Below the pieces are notes generated by a model. That model saw only the letters and a program-made list of their open reading frames with translations, did not search any database and was not told the DNA's origin. From Amorphophallus konjac (Eukaryota; Streptophyta; Magnoliopsida; Alismatales; Araceae), in the NCBI GenBank assembly GCA_022559845.1, contig CM040128.1, positions 74,587,247-74,651,246 of the forward strand: 64,000 nt of DNA. The letters are read 5' to 3'. The translations under genes were made by a program, and so were the position numbers. Shown one piece after another: positions 47,551 through 60,785 of the stretch; within the stretch, counting starts at the first letter, position 1, and each line of letters opens with the position of its first letter.

Positions 47551-47762
47551 CTAGGTTGTCAAACCTAGGGAACTAGAAGAAATAAAACGTTAGAAATTGA
47601 AATCTAAGTGAAAACTTGAGTCCAAGGATAGGTAAAACCCGAGTCCAAGGATAGATACACCTTACCTGGTGATATGGATAGAGCCATGGGTTAAGTTCTA
47701 TAATGATTTTTGACCTTATAAGAAAACATGATCTTTATCATGCTTAAACTCTTTTGTAGGAT

Positions 47763-48330
47763 CATGGCTGTGGAAAGAGCACGATGGCGCGAGATGCAGC
47801 GCACCGTGTAAGGCCTTACACATGCACTACAGCAAGTGACCCAAGGTGGAGTAAACCGTTGAGCGGGTGATCTCCACAGGAGTTTCCGTAACATGAACCC
47901 ACCGAGGTTCACGGGTTTGTCCGACCCCGAGGATGCCGAGAATTGGCAAAAAGAGATGGAACGAATCTTCCGTGTGATGCAATGCGCAGATGAGGAGAAG
48001 GTTATACTAGCCGTATTCTAACTGGAGTGGGATGCTCGATGCAAGTGGGAATCCATAGAAGCAACACTGCCAGAATATCATGTCACATGGGATGAGTTCA
48101 CGGAGCATTTCAACAACAAGTACTTCTCCGACCATATCCAGGAGAAGAAGGCCGTTGAATTCGCCGTTCTAAAACTACGGGGTTTGAAAGTGGCCGAGTA
48201 TGTGGCCCAGTTTTCAAGATTGTCAAAGTATGCACCTCACTTGGTGTGTACGGAAAAGATGAAGGCGAGAAGGTTCCTCAACGGGCTTCGGCCCCATTAT
48301 ATTACACAACTTGCACCGATGGACATCTAA
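47763..48330 (+). pseudogene. gag: Tekay-1 gag, N-terminal part up to the Tekay-2 insertion
   Basis: The first ATG (47764) soon meets a TAA; the conserved part starts NPPRFTGLSDPEDAENWQKE at 47896. The capsid core follows with FxVMQCADEEKV, WDEFTEHFNNKYF and FLNGLRPHY. An in-frame TAA at 48019 (expected Gln) breaks it. The frame is cut at 48330 by Tekay-2 and continues at 58311. Confidence 0.8.
48326..48330 (+). repeat. Target-site duplication TCTAA, left of Tekay-2
   Basis: The partner at 58311-58315 is TCCAA. The single C>T difference turned a gag Gln codon into TAA. Confidence 0.75.
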
Positions 48331-50830
48331 TGTAACGACCCAAGAATCTGATTATCAGAAAGGCCCGATAACCGGAGACTCGCACTGCCACCCACGAGTC
48401 TGAAGACTCGGAAGGGTTAGAAGGATGGTGTGGAGACTACACAAGTATCACAAATAATTGCAGAAATTAAACAGTGTATATAATTAAGCAGGAAAATAAA
48501 TTAACATTTTACATGATACATGGTCCACAAGATATATCAAAATAACAACAATAGTCCACAACTAGTACAGAGATAAGAAAGAAAAGTACAGCTACACGGC
48601 GCATACCCCGGCTCTGACCTCTAGCACTAACGCTGGGCACCTGAACAATGCTGAGCCTCAGACGCGCTCCCCTGAAGCCGTGCCTCACCTGAAACACGGT
48701 GAAAACTCACAGAGAATGAGTCTCAGAACAAGACTCAGTAGGGATCACTCGAACCCTACCTCGCAAAATGAATAACCGCTACACTAGCAGTAAGCGAGTA
48801 CCTCGGAAGTGATAAGCCCTGCAACTACAAATACCGGTCTTACGGCATGAAAACCGACACACGCGCCACGGTGAAACAACCGGAACTCAGCGGTCAACAT
48901 GACCAAAACCTGAAGGTCGAAGTCACAAAGACTGACTGAAAGTCCGTCAGTCCCGACTCGATAGGAGTACATCCCACTAGAAGCAAGGCCGGATGCGTCC
49001 ACTGACGAGTTAGTCCGCGCCTCTGCTGTCTCCCTCCGGCCCAGCGGGAACTGAGACACCGTACAAGTAACCACAAACAAGTGACTAGCTGGGGTCACGC
49101 CCGTCAGCGTGGGTCCAATCGACCCCAACCACGTGTGCACACACAGACCGTGCGTCTCTGGTCTGGCCCTCTGACTGGTTTTCCCCTCAGCCGGACTCTG
49201 ACTGGTAGACGTGGGGCCCGATGGAAACCAGTCTAAAACCGTCCTCAAGGTAGCCTCTCCACCACTCACTGGTGGGACCACTAAGCGTGTAAGCATGCTA
49301 CGACTAGTGGAGGGTCACTAAAGGAGTAGAATCTCAAGTCAACGGAAAATAACGTTCGTATCCGACGACGTACGGGGACCATCCCACGTACCAACACCGT
49401 TACACGGTGACCACGGTCGAAAAAGAAACGGGACTGCGAACCACCTGGTGTAGCCCTGAGCCTGGCGGTCTACTCTAGACCCGCCACAGGCTCTGACGGT
49501 CTAAGGTTGGACCGTCACAGCCATCTGACGGCCCAACATAGGCGCGCCAGACACTTGGTGCAAAACTACGTGTGACCCGCCTACCCTGGTGCGTCACATG
49601 ACAAGAAGAAACTAACTGTGATGTGTGCCACTCGGTGCGTCACAGTCTATAACGGACCAACTCTGGTGCATTAAAGGGTGAGGATGCGTCAACTCTGACG
49701 CACCCACACAGGGGCTTACAAGACTGTGACGCGCCAGTACTGGTGCGTCACATGCCTTGACCGCCAACGGTCAAAAACCAACGGTCGTGCCAACGGTCGG
49801 ATCGTCACCTGGCGGTCTATCGTGGGACCGTCACAGCCCACAAACCACCAATTGGCTAAAACAGGCCTATGACGCACCCACCCAGGCGCGCCACATAGTG
49901 TGACAATCACTGGAAGGACCGTCACACCGACCCAACGGCAAAATGGCATGAAACGCCCAAAAACGTCAACCACACCCCCATGCCTCCATGGGAGAGGGGG
50001 AAATCAAGGGGGAAGACCCCTGGGGACCCCAAGCATGCATCTAAGCCATTAAAACACTGAATCATGGCCTAAAATCATAGATCGGGCGAACTCTCCCAAA
50101 ATCATGGTTTTTCCCTAACCCGTTCAAAAAAACCCCTCTTGGCTCCCATTCGGCCTACAAATCACGGGGGATGACGGGATGAGCATAGGGATTCGTCCCC
50201 CTACCTCAATGGAGTGAAAGCTCCATCGAATTGTTGCCGAAATCGAGGAAGACACTTTTAGAACCCTCGTCCCTTCATGATTCCCCACAAGCTTTACGCT
50301 GCCACGATCGCCTCGCCGTCGCCCACGTCGTCACGCCGTCACCACGCGTCGTCTGTAGCCGGAGGGGACGCCGCCGCAGTCGAATGGGAGAGGGAGAGGG
50401 GGCGGTTCTCACGGTGGGGGAGGAAGGAAAGAGGAAGAAGAAGAAGAAAAGGTGGGGGAGAGAGAAAAGCGGGTTGGGTATATATAGAAAATCCAAAAAA
50501 TATCAAAAAATTGAAAATTATATTTCCGCGATCCTCGGAATGCACCGATTGCAACGGTACCAATCTCGCCTAGGTGAACGACCCGGTTCACCCGCAACGA
50601 GGTTCCGAAGAAATTACTGAAACACACACCGAAAATTAGAAAATACGCGCGAAAAAGTCGCGGACGCACTCCGGGCCTCTGAAACAACTCCGGATCGCGC
50701 CGATCCGAACACAAAAGATGTCCAAAATGAAATTTCAGACACAACGAGGCCGGACACAACGAGGCCGGACACTCCGAGAAAGTAGATCTGGGACCCACGA
50801 AGAAGGATCCAAAAGGTCCGGGATATTACA
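48331..50830 (-). repeat. Tekay-2 3' LTR (2500 bp)
   Basis: On the minus strand it starts TGTAATATCCCGG at 50830 and ends GGTCGTTACA at 48331. TATA box on the minus strand near 50478-50488. The other LTR is 57 bp longer, with extra GTGACGC units. Confidence 0.93.
49480..49930. repeat. GTGACGC/GCGTCAC inverted motif array in the Tekay-2 3' LTR
   Basis: At least ten TGTGACGC(GCC) or GGTGCGTCACA boxes occur in inverted pairs about 15-25 bases apart, mixed with GGACCGTCAC boxes. Any pair could fold into a short hairpin. The counterpart is at 56930-57420. Confidence 0.8.
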
Positions 50831-50843
50831 GCCCTCCCCCCTT
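50831..50843 (-). other. Polypurine tract of Tekay-2
   Basis: The minus strand reads AAGGGGGGAGGGC directly before the 3' LTR. Confidence 0.8.
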
Positions 50844-50898
50844 AAATAAATTTCATCCTCAAAATTTAAGAACAAAGCTCAGGGGAAGAAAAGGGGAC

Positions 50899-52392
50899 TC
50901 ACTCGAATAGGTAAGGGAACTGCTGACGCATCTCGTCCTCACGTTCTCAAGAAGCCTCACCACCAGAGTGCCGCTGCCACACCACCTTGACCAAGGGGAT
51001 GACCTTGTTCCGCAGGCGCTGCTCTCGCCTATTCTCAACGCGGACGGGAAACTCTGGGAGAGAAAGATCTAGAGTCACCTCGGGCCAAACAGAATCCTCA
51101 GTTACATGAGAGTTTTCGGGCATATACTTCCGCAACATCGAGACGTGGAACACGTCATGCACCGACGCCAACTCAGGGGGTAACTGCAGCCGATAGGCTA
51201 CCTCACCAATGCGCTCCATAATAAGAAAAGGACCGACATAGCGGGGACTCAGCTTCCCACGCCATCTAAAACGCATCACCTCCTTCATCGGAGAAACTCT
51301 CAAAAACACACGATCACCAACGATGAACGTGAGAGGCTGTCACCTACAGTCAGCATAGCTCTTCTGCCGACTCTGGGCTGCCAACATGTTCTGACGAACC
51401 AAGTGGACAACATTCACACACTGCTGTACCAACTCCAGTCCCGTCAAAACACGCTCACCAACCTCAAACCAATCAAGTGGAGTTGGACACGGACGCCCAT
51501 ACAATGCCTCATAAGGAGCCATACCGATGCTCGAATGATAGCTGTTGTTGTAGGCAAACTCCACCAACGGTAGGTGGTGAAACCAACTCCCCTGCCACTC
51601 CAGACAGTAGGACCTCAACATATCCTTCAAAGTCTGAATGGTCCTCTCTGACTGACCATCGAACTGAGGATGGTACACCGAGATAAATGCCAACTCCGTG
51701 CCAAGGGCTCGCTGGAAACTCCTCCAGAATCCAGAAGTGAAACGTGGATCTCGATCTGACACAATAGAAATGGGAATTCCATGCAGAGGCACGATCCGCT
51801 CCACATAAAGACGAGCCAACTTGGTCACGCTCCAGCTGACCTTGACCGGTAACAACCGAGCCACCTTCGTCAGCCTATCCACCAGCAACCAAATATTGTC
51901 CTGCCCACTCGGAGTCCCCGGCAATCCCACCATGAAATCCGTGGTCACGTGGTCCCATTTCCACGCGGGAACATCCAAGGGCTGAAGAGTACCTCCTGGT
52001 CGCTGATGCTCCGCCTTCACCTGCTTACAGGTCAGGCACCTGGCCACAAACTCGGCCACATCTCTCTTCATGTTGGGCCACCAGAACTATCTTCGCAAGT
52101 TTTGATACATCTTTGTCGCACCCGGGTGTATGGTGTACCTGCTCCCATGAGCCTCACACAACACCGCACGATGAACCTGCCCCTCGGCTAGGACATACAG
52201 CCTACCACGGAACCTCACAGCACCGTCCTCACCGAGCTCCACATCAGCCATAGCCAAAATCCGGGGTAACTCAGGGTCTGCATGCTGAGCCACTGTCACC
52301 TGACGGCGGATAGCATGCGTGACAGTCAGACTCGCAAGCACTGCTAACCCTGGCTTTTGGGGAATCTTGAGCCTGAAAGATACTTCAGGCAC
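50899..52392 (-). pseudogene. pol: Tekay-2 pol, integrase and chromodomain
   Basis: Integrase zinc finger: [15 protein letters not shown] followed by CLTCKQVK. DDE core: TTDFMVGLP, SDRDPRFTSGFW and GQSERTIQTL. The GPFLIMERIGEVAYRL block precedes HDVFHVSMLRKY. The C-terminal chromodomain-like segment (NKVIPLVKVVWQRH) targets chromoviruses to heterochromatin in this family. Stops lie at 52087, 51340 and 50947; the last is TGG>TGA in the chromodomain, and the frame would otherwise end at TGA 50899-50901. Confidence 0.88.
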
Positions 52393-54303
52393 TTATTCCT
52401 AGAGCCTCCACTTCCTCAACATCAAGGCGCTGACAGCGACCTTCTGACTCAAGACATCGGCGACGACATTCATCATGCCTGGCTGATAAGACAGGGTGAA
52501 GTCATAATCCTTCATATACTCCATCCAACGCCTCTGCCTGAGGTTAAGGTCCCTCTGGGTGAACACATACCTCAAACTCTAATGGTCAGTGAACACCTCG
52601 AACTTCTCACCGTACAGATAATGCCTCCAGATCTTAAGCGCGAAGATCACAGCCACCAACTCCAGGTCATGGGTAGGGTAGTTCTCCTCGTGGGGCTTCA
52701 GCTGCCGAGATGCATACGCCACCACTCTACCATGCTGCATCAACACAGCACCCAATCCGACCCCGGAAACATCTGTACATACCACAAAACCTCCCGATCC
52801 AGAAGGCAAAACCAGCACTGGAGCTGAGGTGAGCAATCTCTTCAGTTCTCTGAAACTCTGCTCACACTCATCAGTCCAGACGAAAGGCACATCCTTCTGC
52901 GTAAGTCTGGTCATCGGGGCCGCAACGTGAGAAAAATCTTGAATAAACCTCCGGTAATAGCCTGCAAGCCCCAAGAAACTCCGGATCTCCGTCACAGATC
53001 TCGACCTCGGCCACTGCATTATTACTTCGACCTTGGCGGGATCCATAGAAATACCATCACCACAGATCACATGCCCCAAAAAGTGCACCTCACGAAGTCA
53101 GAACTCGCACTTACTGAGCTTCACATACAACTGGTGACCTCGAAACGTCTGCAGCACCACACCTAAATGGTACGCGTGCTCCTCGGCAGACCACAAATAA
53201 ATAAGGATGTCATCCACAAATATGACCACGAACTGGTCCAAATAGGGATGAAACACCCTCTGCATCAAGTCCATGAAGGCTGCGGGGGCATTGGTGAGCC
53301 CGAATGGCATCACCAAGAACTCATAATGCCCGTACCTCGAACTGAACGCAGTCTTCTCCACATCGGACTCGTGAATCCTCACCTGATAGTAACCGGACCG
53401 CAAGTCAATCCGCGAGAACACTCGAGCAGACTGAAGCTGGTTAAACAAGTTATCAATCCATGGCAATGGATATTTGTTCTTAATGGTCACTTCATTCAGC
53501 TGCCGGTAGTCAATGTACAACCGCAAGCTACCGTCCTTCTTCTTCACGAACAACACGGGCGCACCCCAAGGGGAAAAGCTAGGACGAATGTACCCCTTGG
53601 CCCGCAACTCTTGCAACTGCGCCCTCAACTCCCTCAACTTAGCAGGAGCCATATGGTAGGGAGCCTTCGCCAAAGGTCCCGTACCAGGGACAACCTCGAT
53701 AACAAAATCGATCTCCCACTGGGGAGGCAATCCAGGTAAGTCCTCCGGAAAAATATCAGGAAATTTGCACACCACCGGAATGTCCTCGACATCTGGACAC
53801 GGCTGGTCTACCAAGACCACAGAAGCGAGAAAATCCTAGCAACCCGCATCAAGCATACGACGAGCTCGAATCGCAGAAATAAGAAAACTGGAAGAGGAAG
53901 ACCTGATACCTTGGAAATAGAAGGTGGGTCAATGAAGTCGCCAAAAATAAACCCTCTTCGAGCCACAATCCACCAAAGCATGATGTGCCTCGAGCCAATC
54001 CATGTCTAAAATCACATCAAAGTCCTGAAGCGGCAACGCATAGAGCCTAGCCGGTAAACTCTGCCGTTCCACCCACACAGGAACCTCATCGAAACAATAC
54101 GGAGTGATCATAAAATCACCCGAAGGCAACTCTACTGCCAAATCACAAGACAACTGGGTCACCGGCTCCTCAATACTCAGTGCAAAATCCTCCGAGATAA
54201 ACGAATGAGACGCGCCAGAATCGAACAAAACCTGAGCCGCACAACCCAAAACTTGAACGGTACCTTCCACGAGCTCTGACGCCACTGCCTCTGCCCTGGT
54301 CAT
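52393..54303 (-). pseudogene. pol: Tekay-2 protease, reverse transcriptase and RNase H
   Basis: The protease has LFDSGASHSFIS (Asp codon 54220-54222). Reverse transcriptase has [18 protein letters not shown], the FVDD active site at 53209-53220 and [12 protein letters not shown]. Connection and RNase H follow: [38 protein letters not shown]. Stops lie at 53929, 53848 (TAG), 53098 (TGG>TGA) and 52579. A run of at least two stops occurs near 52400. All are in phase. Confidence 0.9.
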
Positions 54304-55632
54304 GTGTGTGATATGGCCTCGAACTCTCTACCTTCCTCCCACACTCGCTGACCTCGGTAGCGGCGGATACTGTCCCTGCTGCTGCTGCTGCTGTGGCCTC
54401 TGCTGCTGGGGAACCTGCTGCGCCTGAGGAAACTGCTGCTGTTGCTGCTGCCTCTGAGGATAGTCACGCGCCATATGCCCTGCCTGGTCACAACTGAAAC
54501 AGATCACCGGTGCCGTGCACGGCCTGCCTGGATGGGACTCACCACACCGGAGACACGGTCCTCGCGATCCACCGCCTAATCCCTGACGCTGAAAAGGGAC
54601 CGGTTGATGTACACTGCCTGAAGACGCCTGCCTCTAATCCTTACGCTTCTTACCGAAACTCTTCTTGAGAAACTTCTTGACCTTAGAGCCAAAAGACACA
54701 GATCCTGTCGCTGACGCTGCTGGTGCCGACGCTCCTGAACCACCTGATGCCTGCTGGAAAGAACCCTACTGCTAGGTAGCCGACTACTGGCTGCAACCAG
54801 AAAAAGACTACCCCTGGCTAATCGGTCCTCGAGTCCTCTGCATATACATCTCCAAGGATGCCGCAACACGAGACACTGTCTCCAAATCAGTGGCAGCGTT
54901 CGGGATCAAATGGTGCCTCAACTCCTGCCTCAAGCCCTGTACGAACTATGCGGTCTTCACCCTCTCATACTCCATGATATGAGGTGCATACCGACCCAGC
55001 TCAACAAATCGGGCCATGTACTGCAACACGAACATGTCACCCTGGACCAGCTCCAAAAACTCACGCATCCGCTACGTAGCAATATACTCTGGACATTAGG
55101 CACGCTCGAAAGCGCTGACAAAGTCGTCCCACGTAATCTGCTCAAGGGGACGAGACTGAAAAGACGTCTTCCACTCGAAAGACCACCACGCTCAAGCCGT
55201 ACCCTGCAACTGGTTATAGGCCAACATCAACCTATCCTCTGCAGTACACCGCGCGGAACTGAACACCCGCTCCATCTCGTCGAGCCAATCTCGAGCCAAA
55301 TCAGGGTCTGGCTGACCGCCATAGTAAGATGGATGGAACTGCATGAAATCCCTCACTGCTCGGCCTGGCCCACCCCTGATCGACGAGCCCTCACCAGCCT
55401 CTCCGCCGAACTGCTGTGACATAAGCTGGTACATGCCACGGAAGAAATCCTCGGGCCCCGAAAACCTCACAGCATCCCCTACCTCGGTGGCCGCAGGTGG
55501 CACTCTACTCTGCTCCTCCTGCTCCTGCTGAACCTCCTGAACCTTAGCCGACTGCCCTTGCTGAGAGCGAGTGCTCTGCCTCGGCACCATACTCGCTTCT
55601 GAAGAAAAAGACAGAAAACACAGAAATGGCAA
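54304..55632 (-). pseudogene. gag: Tekay-2 gag with two zinc knuckles and a Gln-rich tail
   Basis: The preferred start is the ATG at 55590 (MVPRQSTRSQ); 55632 is an alternative. The N-terminus is Gln/Glu-rich. The capsid core contains PDPDLARDWLDEMERVFSS. Stops begin at 55192. Near 54560-54478 are CLRCGESHPGRPC and a second knuckle CFSCDQAGHMARDY whose last Cys is Tyr (one G>A change). A polyglutamine stretch (54465-54377) comes from CTG/TTG repeats on the plus strand. Confidence 0.8.
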
Positions 55633-55739
55633 GGTTTAGAAAATGCACGATGCCCGATGCCAGCGTCAACTTTACATCATCGTTGTAGACTAGAGGACCA
55701 CTAAAATCACTTATGATTCTCGTATAATCTCATAACCGC

Positions 55740-55751
55740 GCTCTGATACCA
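55740..55751 (-). other. Primer-binding site of Tekay-2 (TGGTATCAGAGC)
   Basis: Two bases inside the 5' LTR end at 55754. Confidence 0.88.
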
Positions 55752-55753
55752 GC

Positions 55754-58310
55754 TGTAACGACCCGAGAATCCGATTACCGGGAAGGCCCGATAACCCGAG
55801 ACTCGCACCGCCACCCACGAGTTCGAAGACTCAGAAGGGTTAGAAGGATGGTGTGGAGACTACACAAGTATCACAAATAATTGCAGAAATTAAACAGTGT
55901 ATATAATTAAGCAGGAAAATAAATTAACATTTTACATGATACATGGTCCACAAGATATATCAAAATAACAACAATAGTCCACAACTAGTACAGAGACAAT
56001 AAAGAAAAGTACAGCTACACGGGGTATACCCCGGCTCTGACCTCTGGCACTAACGCTGGGCACCTGAACCACGCTGAGCCTCAGACGCGCTCCCCTGAAG
56101 CCGCGCCTCACCTGAAACACTATGAAAACACGCAGGGAATGAGTCTCAGAACAAGACTCGGTAGGGATCACTCGAACCCTACCTCACAAAATGGATAACC
56201 ACTACACTAGCAGTAAGCAAGTACCTCGGAAGTGAAAAGCCCTGCAACTACAAATACCGGTCTTGCGGCATGAAAACCGACACACGCGTCACGGCAAAAC
56301 AACCGGAACTCAGCGGTCAATACGACCAAAACCCGAAGGTCAAAGTCACAAAGACTGACAGATAGTCCGTCACTCCTGACTCGACAGGAGTACCTCCCAC
56401 TAGAAGCAAGGCCGGATGCATCCACTGACGAGTTAGTCCGCGCCTCAGGTGTCTCCCTCCGGCCTAGCGGGAACTGAGACACCGTACAAGTAACCACAAA
56501 CAAGTGACTAGCTGGGGTCACGCCCGTCAGCGTGGGTCCAACCACCCCCAACCACGTGTGCATACACAGACCGTGCGTCTCTGGTCTGGCCCTCTGACTG
56601 GTTTTCCCCTCAGTCGGACTCTGGCTAGTAGACGTGGGGCCCGATGGAAACCAGTATAAAACCGTCCTCAGGGTAGCCTCTCCACCACTCCTTGGTGGGA
56701 CCACGATGTGTGTAAGCATGCTACGACTAGTGGAGGGTCACTAAAGGAGTAGACTCTCAAGTCAACGGAAAATAACGTCCGCATCCGACGACGTACGGGG
56801 ACCATCCCACGTACCAACACCGTCGCACGGTGACCACGATCGGAAAAGAAACGGGACTGCGAACCACCTGGTGCAACCTTGAGCCTGGCGGTCTAGTCTA
56901 GACGCACCACAGGCTCTGACGGTCTAAGGCTGGACCGTCACAGCCATCTGACGGCCCAACATAGGCGCGCCAGACACTCGGTGTAAAACTGCGTGTGACG
57001 CGCCTACCCTGGTGCGTCACAGTCTGTGACGCGCCAGCCCTGGTGCGTCATATGACTTGAAGAAACCAACTGTGACGCGTGCCACTCGGTGCGTCACAGT
57101 CTGTAACGGACCAACTCTAGTGCGTTACAGGGTGAGGATGCGTCAGCTCTGACGCACCCACACAGGGGCGTTACAAGGCTGTGACGTGCCAGTACTGGTG
57201 CATCACATGCCTTGACCCCCAACAGTAAAAACCAACGGTCATGCCAACGGTCAGATCGTCGCCTGACGGACCTCCCTAGGCGCGTCACAGTGCCCTGGCT
57301 GTCTATCGTGGGACCGTCACAACCCACAGACCCCCAATTGGCTAAAACAGGCCTGTGATGCACCCACCCAGGCGTGCCACATAGTGTGACGGTCACTGGA
57401 GGGACCGTCACACTGACCCGGTGGCAAAACGACGTGAAACGCCCAAAAACGTCAACCACGCCCCCATGCCTCCATAGGAGAGGGGGAAATCAAGGGGGAA
57501 GACCCCTGGGGACCCCTAGCATGCATCTAAGCCATTAAAACACAGAATCATGGCCTGAAATCATAGATCGGGCGAACTCTCCCAAAATCATGGTTTTTCC
57601 CTAACCCGTTCAAAAACACCCCTCTCGGCTCCCATTCGGCCTACAAATCGCTGGGGATGACGGGATGAGCACAGGGATTCGTCCCCCTACCTCAATGGAG
57701 CGAAAGCTCCGTCGAATTGTTGCCGAAATCAAGGAAGACACTTTTAGAACCCTCGTCCCTTCACGATTCCCCACAAGCTTTATGCCGCCACGAGCGCCTC
57801 GCCGTCGCCCATGTCGTCACGCCGCCGCCCCGTGCCGTCTGCAGCCGGAGGGGACGCCGCCGCGGTCGAATGGGACAGAGAGAGGGAGCGGTTCTCACGG
57901 TGGGGGAGGAAGGAAAGAGGAAGAAGAAGAAGAAAAGGTGGGGGAGAGAGAAAAGGGGGTTGGGTATTTATAGAAAATCTGAAAAATCCAGAAAATACCA
58001 AAAAAAATAAAAATTACATTTCCGCGATCCTCAGAACGCACCGATCGCAATGGTACCAATCTCGCCTAGGTGAACGACCCGGTTCACCCGCAACGAGATT
58101 CCAAAGAAATTACCGAAACACACACCGAAAATCAGAAAACACGCACGGAAAAGCCCCGGACCTACTCCGGGCCTCCGAAATAACTCCGGATCGCACCGAT
58201 CCGAACACGAAAGATGTCCGAAATGAAATTTCAGACACAACGGAGCTAGACACTCTAGAAAGTAGATCCAGGACCCATGAAGAAGGATCCGAAAGGTCCG
58301 GGATATTACA
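55754..58310 (-). repeat. Tekay-2 5' LTR (2557 bp)
   Basis: It matches 48331-50830. Minus-strand TATA box CTATAAATACCC at about 57962-57973. GTGACGC array at 56930-57420 with extra units near 57001-57060 and 57270-57300. Confidence 0.93.
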
Positions 58311-58715
58311 TCCAAGCCTATTCAGAGATAGTTCGGCGTGCCCAATTGCTAGAAGACGCCACTGAATTATCCGAGAGAATCTGAGGAATAGACAAGAAGG
58401 AACCCGTGACAAGCCCAAGAAAATTCAAAAAATCATTCAACAAGAAAAGGTTCTTCATGGGAGGGGAGCCCTCCAAGGCAACGAAATTCCAGAAGAGTTA
58501 CAGGCCATTCTCCACCACCACACCCTCAAAGGAGATTTGCAAATATTGCAATAAAGCTGGTCTTAACACCGAGGAATGCTAGAGGAAGTTAGGAGCTTAT
58601 CTTCGATGCAGGAGTCGAGAACATCGAATCCCAGACTGCCCATTGATGAATGAGCAAGACATCCAAGACGAGAAGCGTCCGCTAAAGAAACAAGGCCGTC
58701 TGTAAGCTCTCCGAG
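58311..58715 (+). pseudogene. gag: Tekay-1 gag, C-terminal part after Tekay-2
   Basis: It resumes with the duplicated target TCCAA and reads on through AYSEIVRRAQLLEDATELSE. Stops near 58381 (TGA), 58578 (TAG) and 58703 (TAA). Two decayed zinc knuckles: CKYCNKAGLNTEEC (His replaced by Asn) near 58540, and a second near 58598-58640 that has lost its first Cys. Confidence 0.75.
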
Positions 58716-58717
58716 AG

Positions 58718-59280
58718 ATGGAACCCATTGAAGGCGGAATTGTGGAAGGTACTCTCACTATTTGTTCAAAAACTACTCAAGTTTTATTTGATACCGGAGC
58801 AACTCATTCATTCATTTCCAAGAACTTTGCTGCTTCATTTTCTAAGAAACATGAACTATTAGATTTGGTCATATCTACACCTCTTGGGAATGAGTCTGAT
58901 ATCACTTATCACTATCCAAATTGTGAAGTGATGATTAAAGGAAACAATTTACCTGCTGACCTGATATGCCTAGATATGAAGGGTTATGATGTCATACTAG
59001 GTGCCGACTAGTTATCCCCATACCAAGTAACTGTAGATTGCCGGCACGGCAAGGTAACTTTCGTGGATTTCCAGAGCTAGTTTACAATAGCCCTCGGAGT
59101 AAATCACTTCTTATATCAACACTCCGCGCTAGAAGGCTTATGGATAAGGGATGCATGGCTTTCATAGCATTTGTGACTGCCACGGAAGTTGAGAAGGTTA
59201 TACTTGAAGACATCCGTGTAATTCGGGATTTTCCCGATATTTTCCAGAAGATTTAACCAGCTTACCCCCGGAAAGGGAAG
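58718..59280 (+). pseudogene. pol: Tekay-1 aspartic protease and linker
   Basis: LFDTGATHSFISKNFA has the catalytic Asp at 58790-58792. YDVILGAD is followed by TAG at 59009 where Trp (TGG) is expected. After the stop the linker reads in a shifted frame around 59038-59256 ([10 protein letters not shown]), so a small frameshift lies between 59011 and 59280. Confidence 0.78.
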
Positions 59281-60783
59281 TGTCGTTCACAATCGACCTT
59301 GTGCCAGGTGCTGGTCCTGTTTCCAAGGCACAGTATAGAATGTCCCCTGCTGAGCTGAAAGAACTAAAAGAGCAACTAATGGAGTTATTGAAAAAGGGTT
59401 TCATCAGGCCGAGTACTTCCCCTTGGGGAGCACCCGTGCTGTTCGTCAAAAAGAAGGATGGATCGAGGAGACTATGCATCGATTATCGACAACTAAATCA
59501 CCTTACAATCAAGAACAAATACCCGTTGCTGAGGATTGATGAGCTGTTCGATTAGTTATCGGGAGCTTCATATTTCTCCAAGATTGATCTTCGTTCTGGT
59601 TACCACTAATTGAAGATCAAAGAAGAAGACATTCATAAAACTGTGTTCCGAAGCATGTATGGGCATTACGAATTTACTGTTATGTCTTTCAGACTAACAA
59701 ATGCCCCTGTAGCTTTTATGCAGTTAATGAACATCATATTCAAGCCCTACTTGGACCAATTTATTGTGGTCTTTATTGATGATATTCTGATCTATTCAAA
59801 GACCGAAGAAGATCATGAAGAACATCTCTAGAAGGCACTACAGATATTAAGAGAAAACAAGCTATATGCCAAATTCAGCAAATGCGAGTTCTGGCTCGAG
59901 GAAGTATCTTTCTTAGGCCATATCATTTCAAAGAACGGAATTACTGTTGACCCGTCAAAGGTCGAAGCCTTGAAGAACTGGGAACGACCCACAAATGCAA
60001 CGGAGATTCGAAGCTTCTTGGGTCTAGATGGTTACTACGGGCATTTTGTCAAGGACTTCTTCAAAATTGCTGTTACTCTGACTAGGTTAACCTGCAAGGA
60101 AGTGCCTTATGAGTGGAATGAAGATTGTGAAAGGAGTTTCCAAACTTTAAAGGATCTCTTGACCACTGCTCCAGTCTTATCAAAACCAATTGAAGGAGAA
60201 AAATACGAGGTATATGCCGATGCTTCGAGTATTGGCCTCGGATGTGTATTGATGCAGAATGGAAGAGTCATTGCATACTCTTCCCGACAAAAGAAGAAAC
60301 ATGAAGAGAACTACCCGGTTCATGACTTAGAACTGGCCGCGGTAGTATTTGCCTTAAAGATCTGGAGGTACTATCTTTACGGAGAATAATTCATTGTGTA
60401 CTCCGATCATAAAAGCCTCAAGTACTTATTCTCCCAAAAGGAGCTAAACATGAGGCAAAGGCGTTGGCTCGAGTATCTCAAAGATTTTGACTTCATTATA
60501 AAATACCATCCTGGTAAGGGTAATTCCGTAGCTGATGCCCTTAGTCAGAGGCCAAGAGTAATTTTGGCCAACTGCATGATACAAGAATGGAAGCTGTTGG
60601 AGAAATTCTCTGAGCTTGGTATCAGCATAGATGAGAAGAACAAGTGTATTATTCTATCTCATATGAGTCTACATCCAGATTTGCTACCTGAAATCACGAA
60701 GCTTTAAGAAGAAGATCCCGCACTAGTAGAGATAAAAAGCAAGCCGGACGAGAGATTTGATTTCAAGCTGGCACCTGATGGCA
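59280..60783 (+). pseudogene. pol: Tekay-1 reverse transcriptase and RNase H
   Basis: [20 protein letters not shown], the FIDD active site at 59772-59783, [12 protein letters not shown] and [13 protein letters not shown], then DHKSLKYLF and [10 protein letters not shown]. In-frame stops: TAG 59553 (Gln), TAA 59607 (Gln), TAG 59829 (Gln), TAA 60387, TAA 60705 (Gln). No frameshift. Confidence 0.9.
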
Positions 60784-60785
60784 GA

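Larger units (their letters stand above)
48331..58310 (-). mobile_element. Tekay-2: Ty3/gypsy chromovirus inserted in Tekay-1 gag
   Basis: LTRs at 48331-50830 (3') and 55754-58310 (5'), primer-binding site 55740-55751, gag, protease, reverse transcriptase, RNase H, integrase with chromodomain, polypurine tract. The whole gag-pol (55590-50899) is one frame with about a dozen stops and no frameshift that I could find. Confidence 0.94.

Noticed and set aside
50231..50620. Arg/Lys-rich ORF in the Tekay-2 LTRs (also 57665-58365)
   Set aside because: Present in both LTRs with frame differences; lies across the TATA region; composition-driven.
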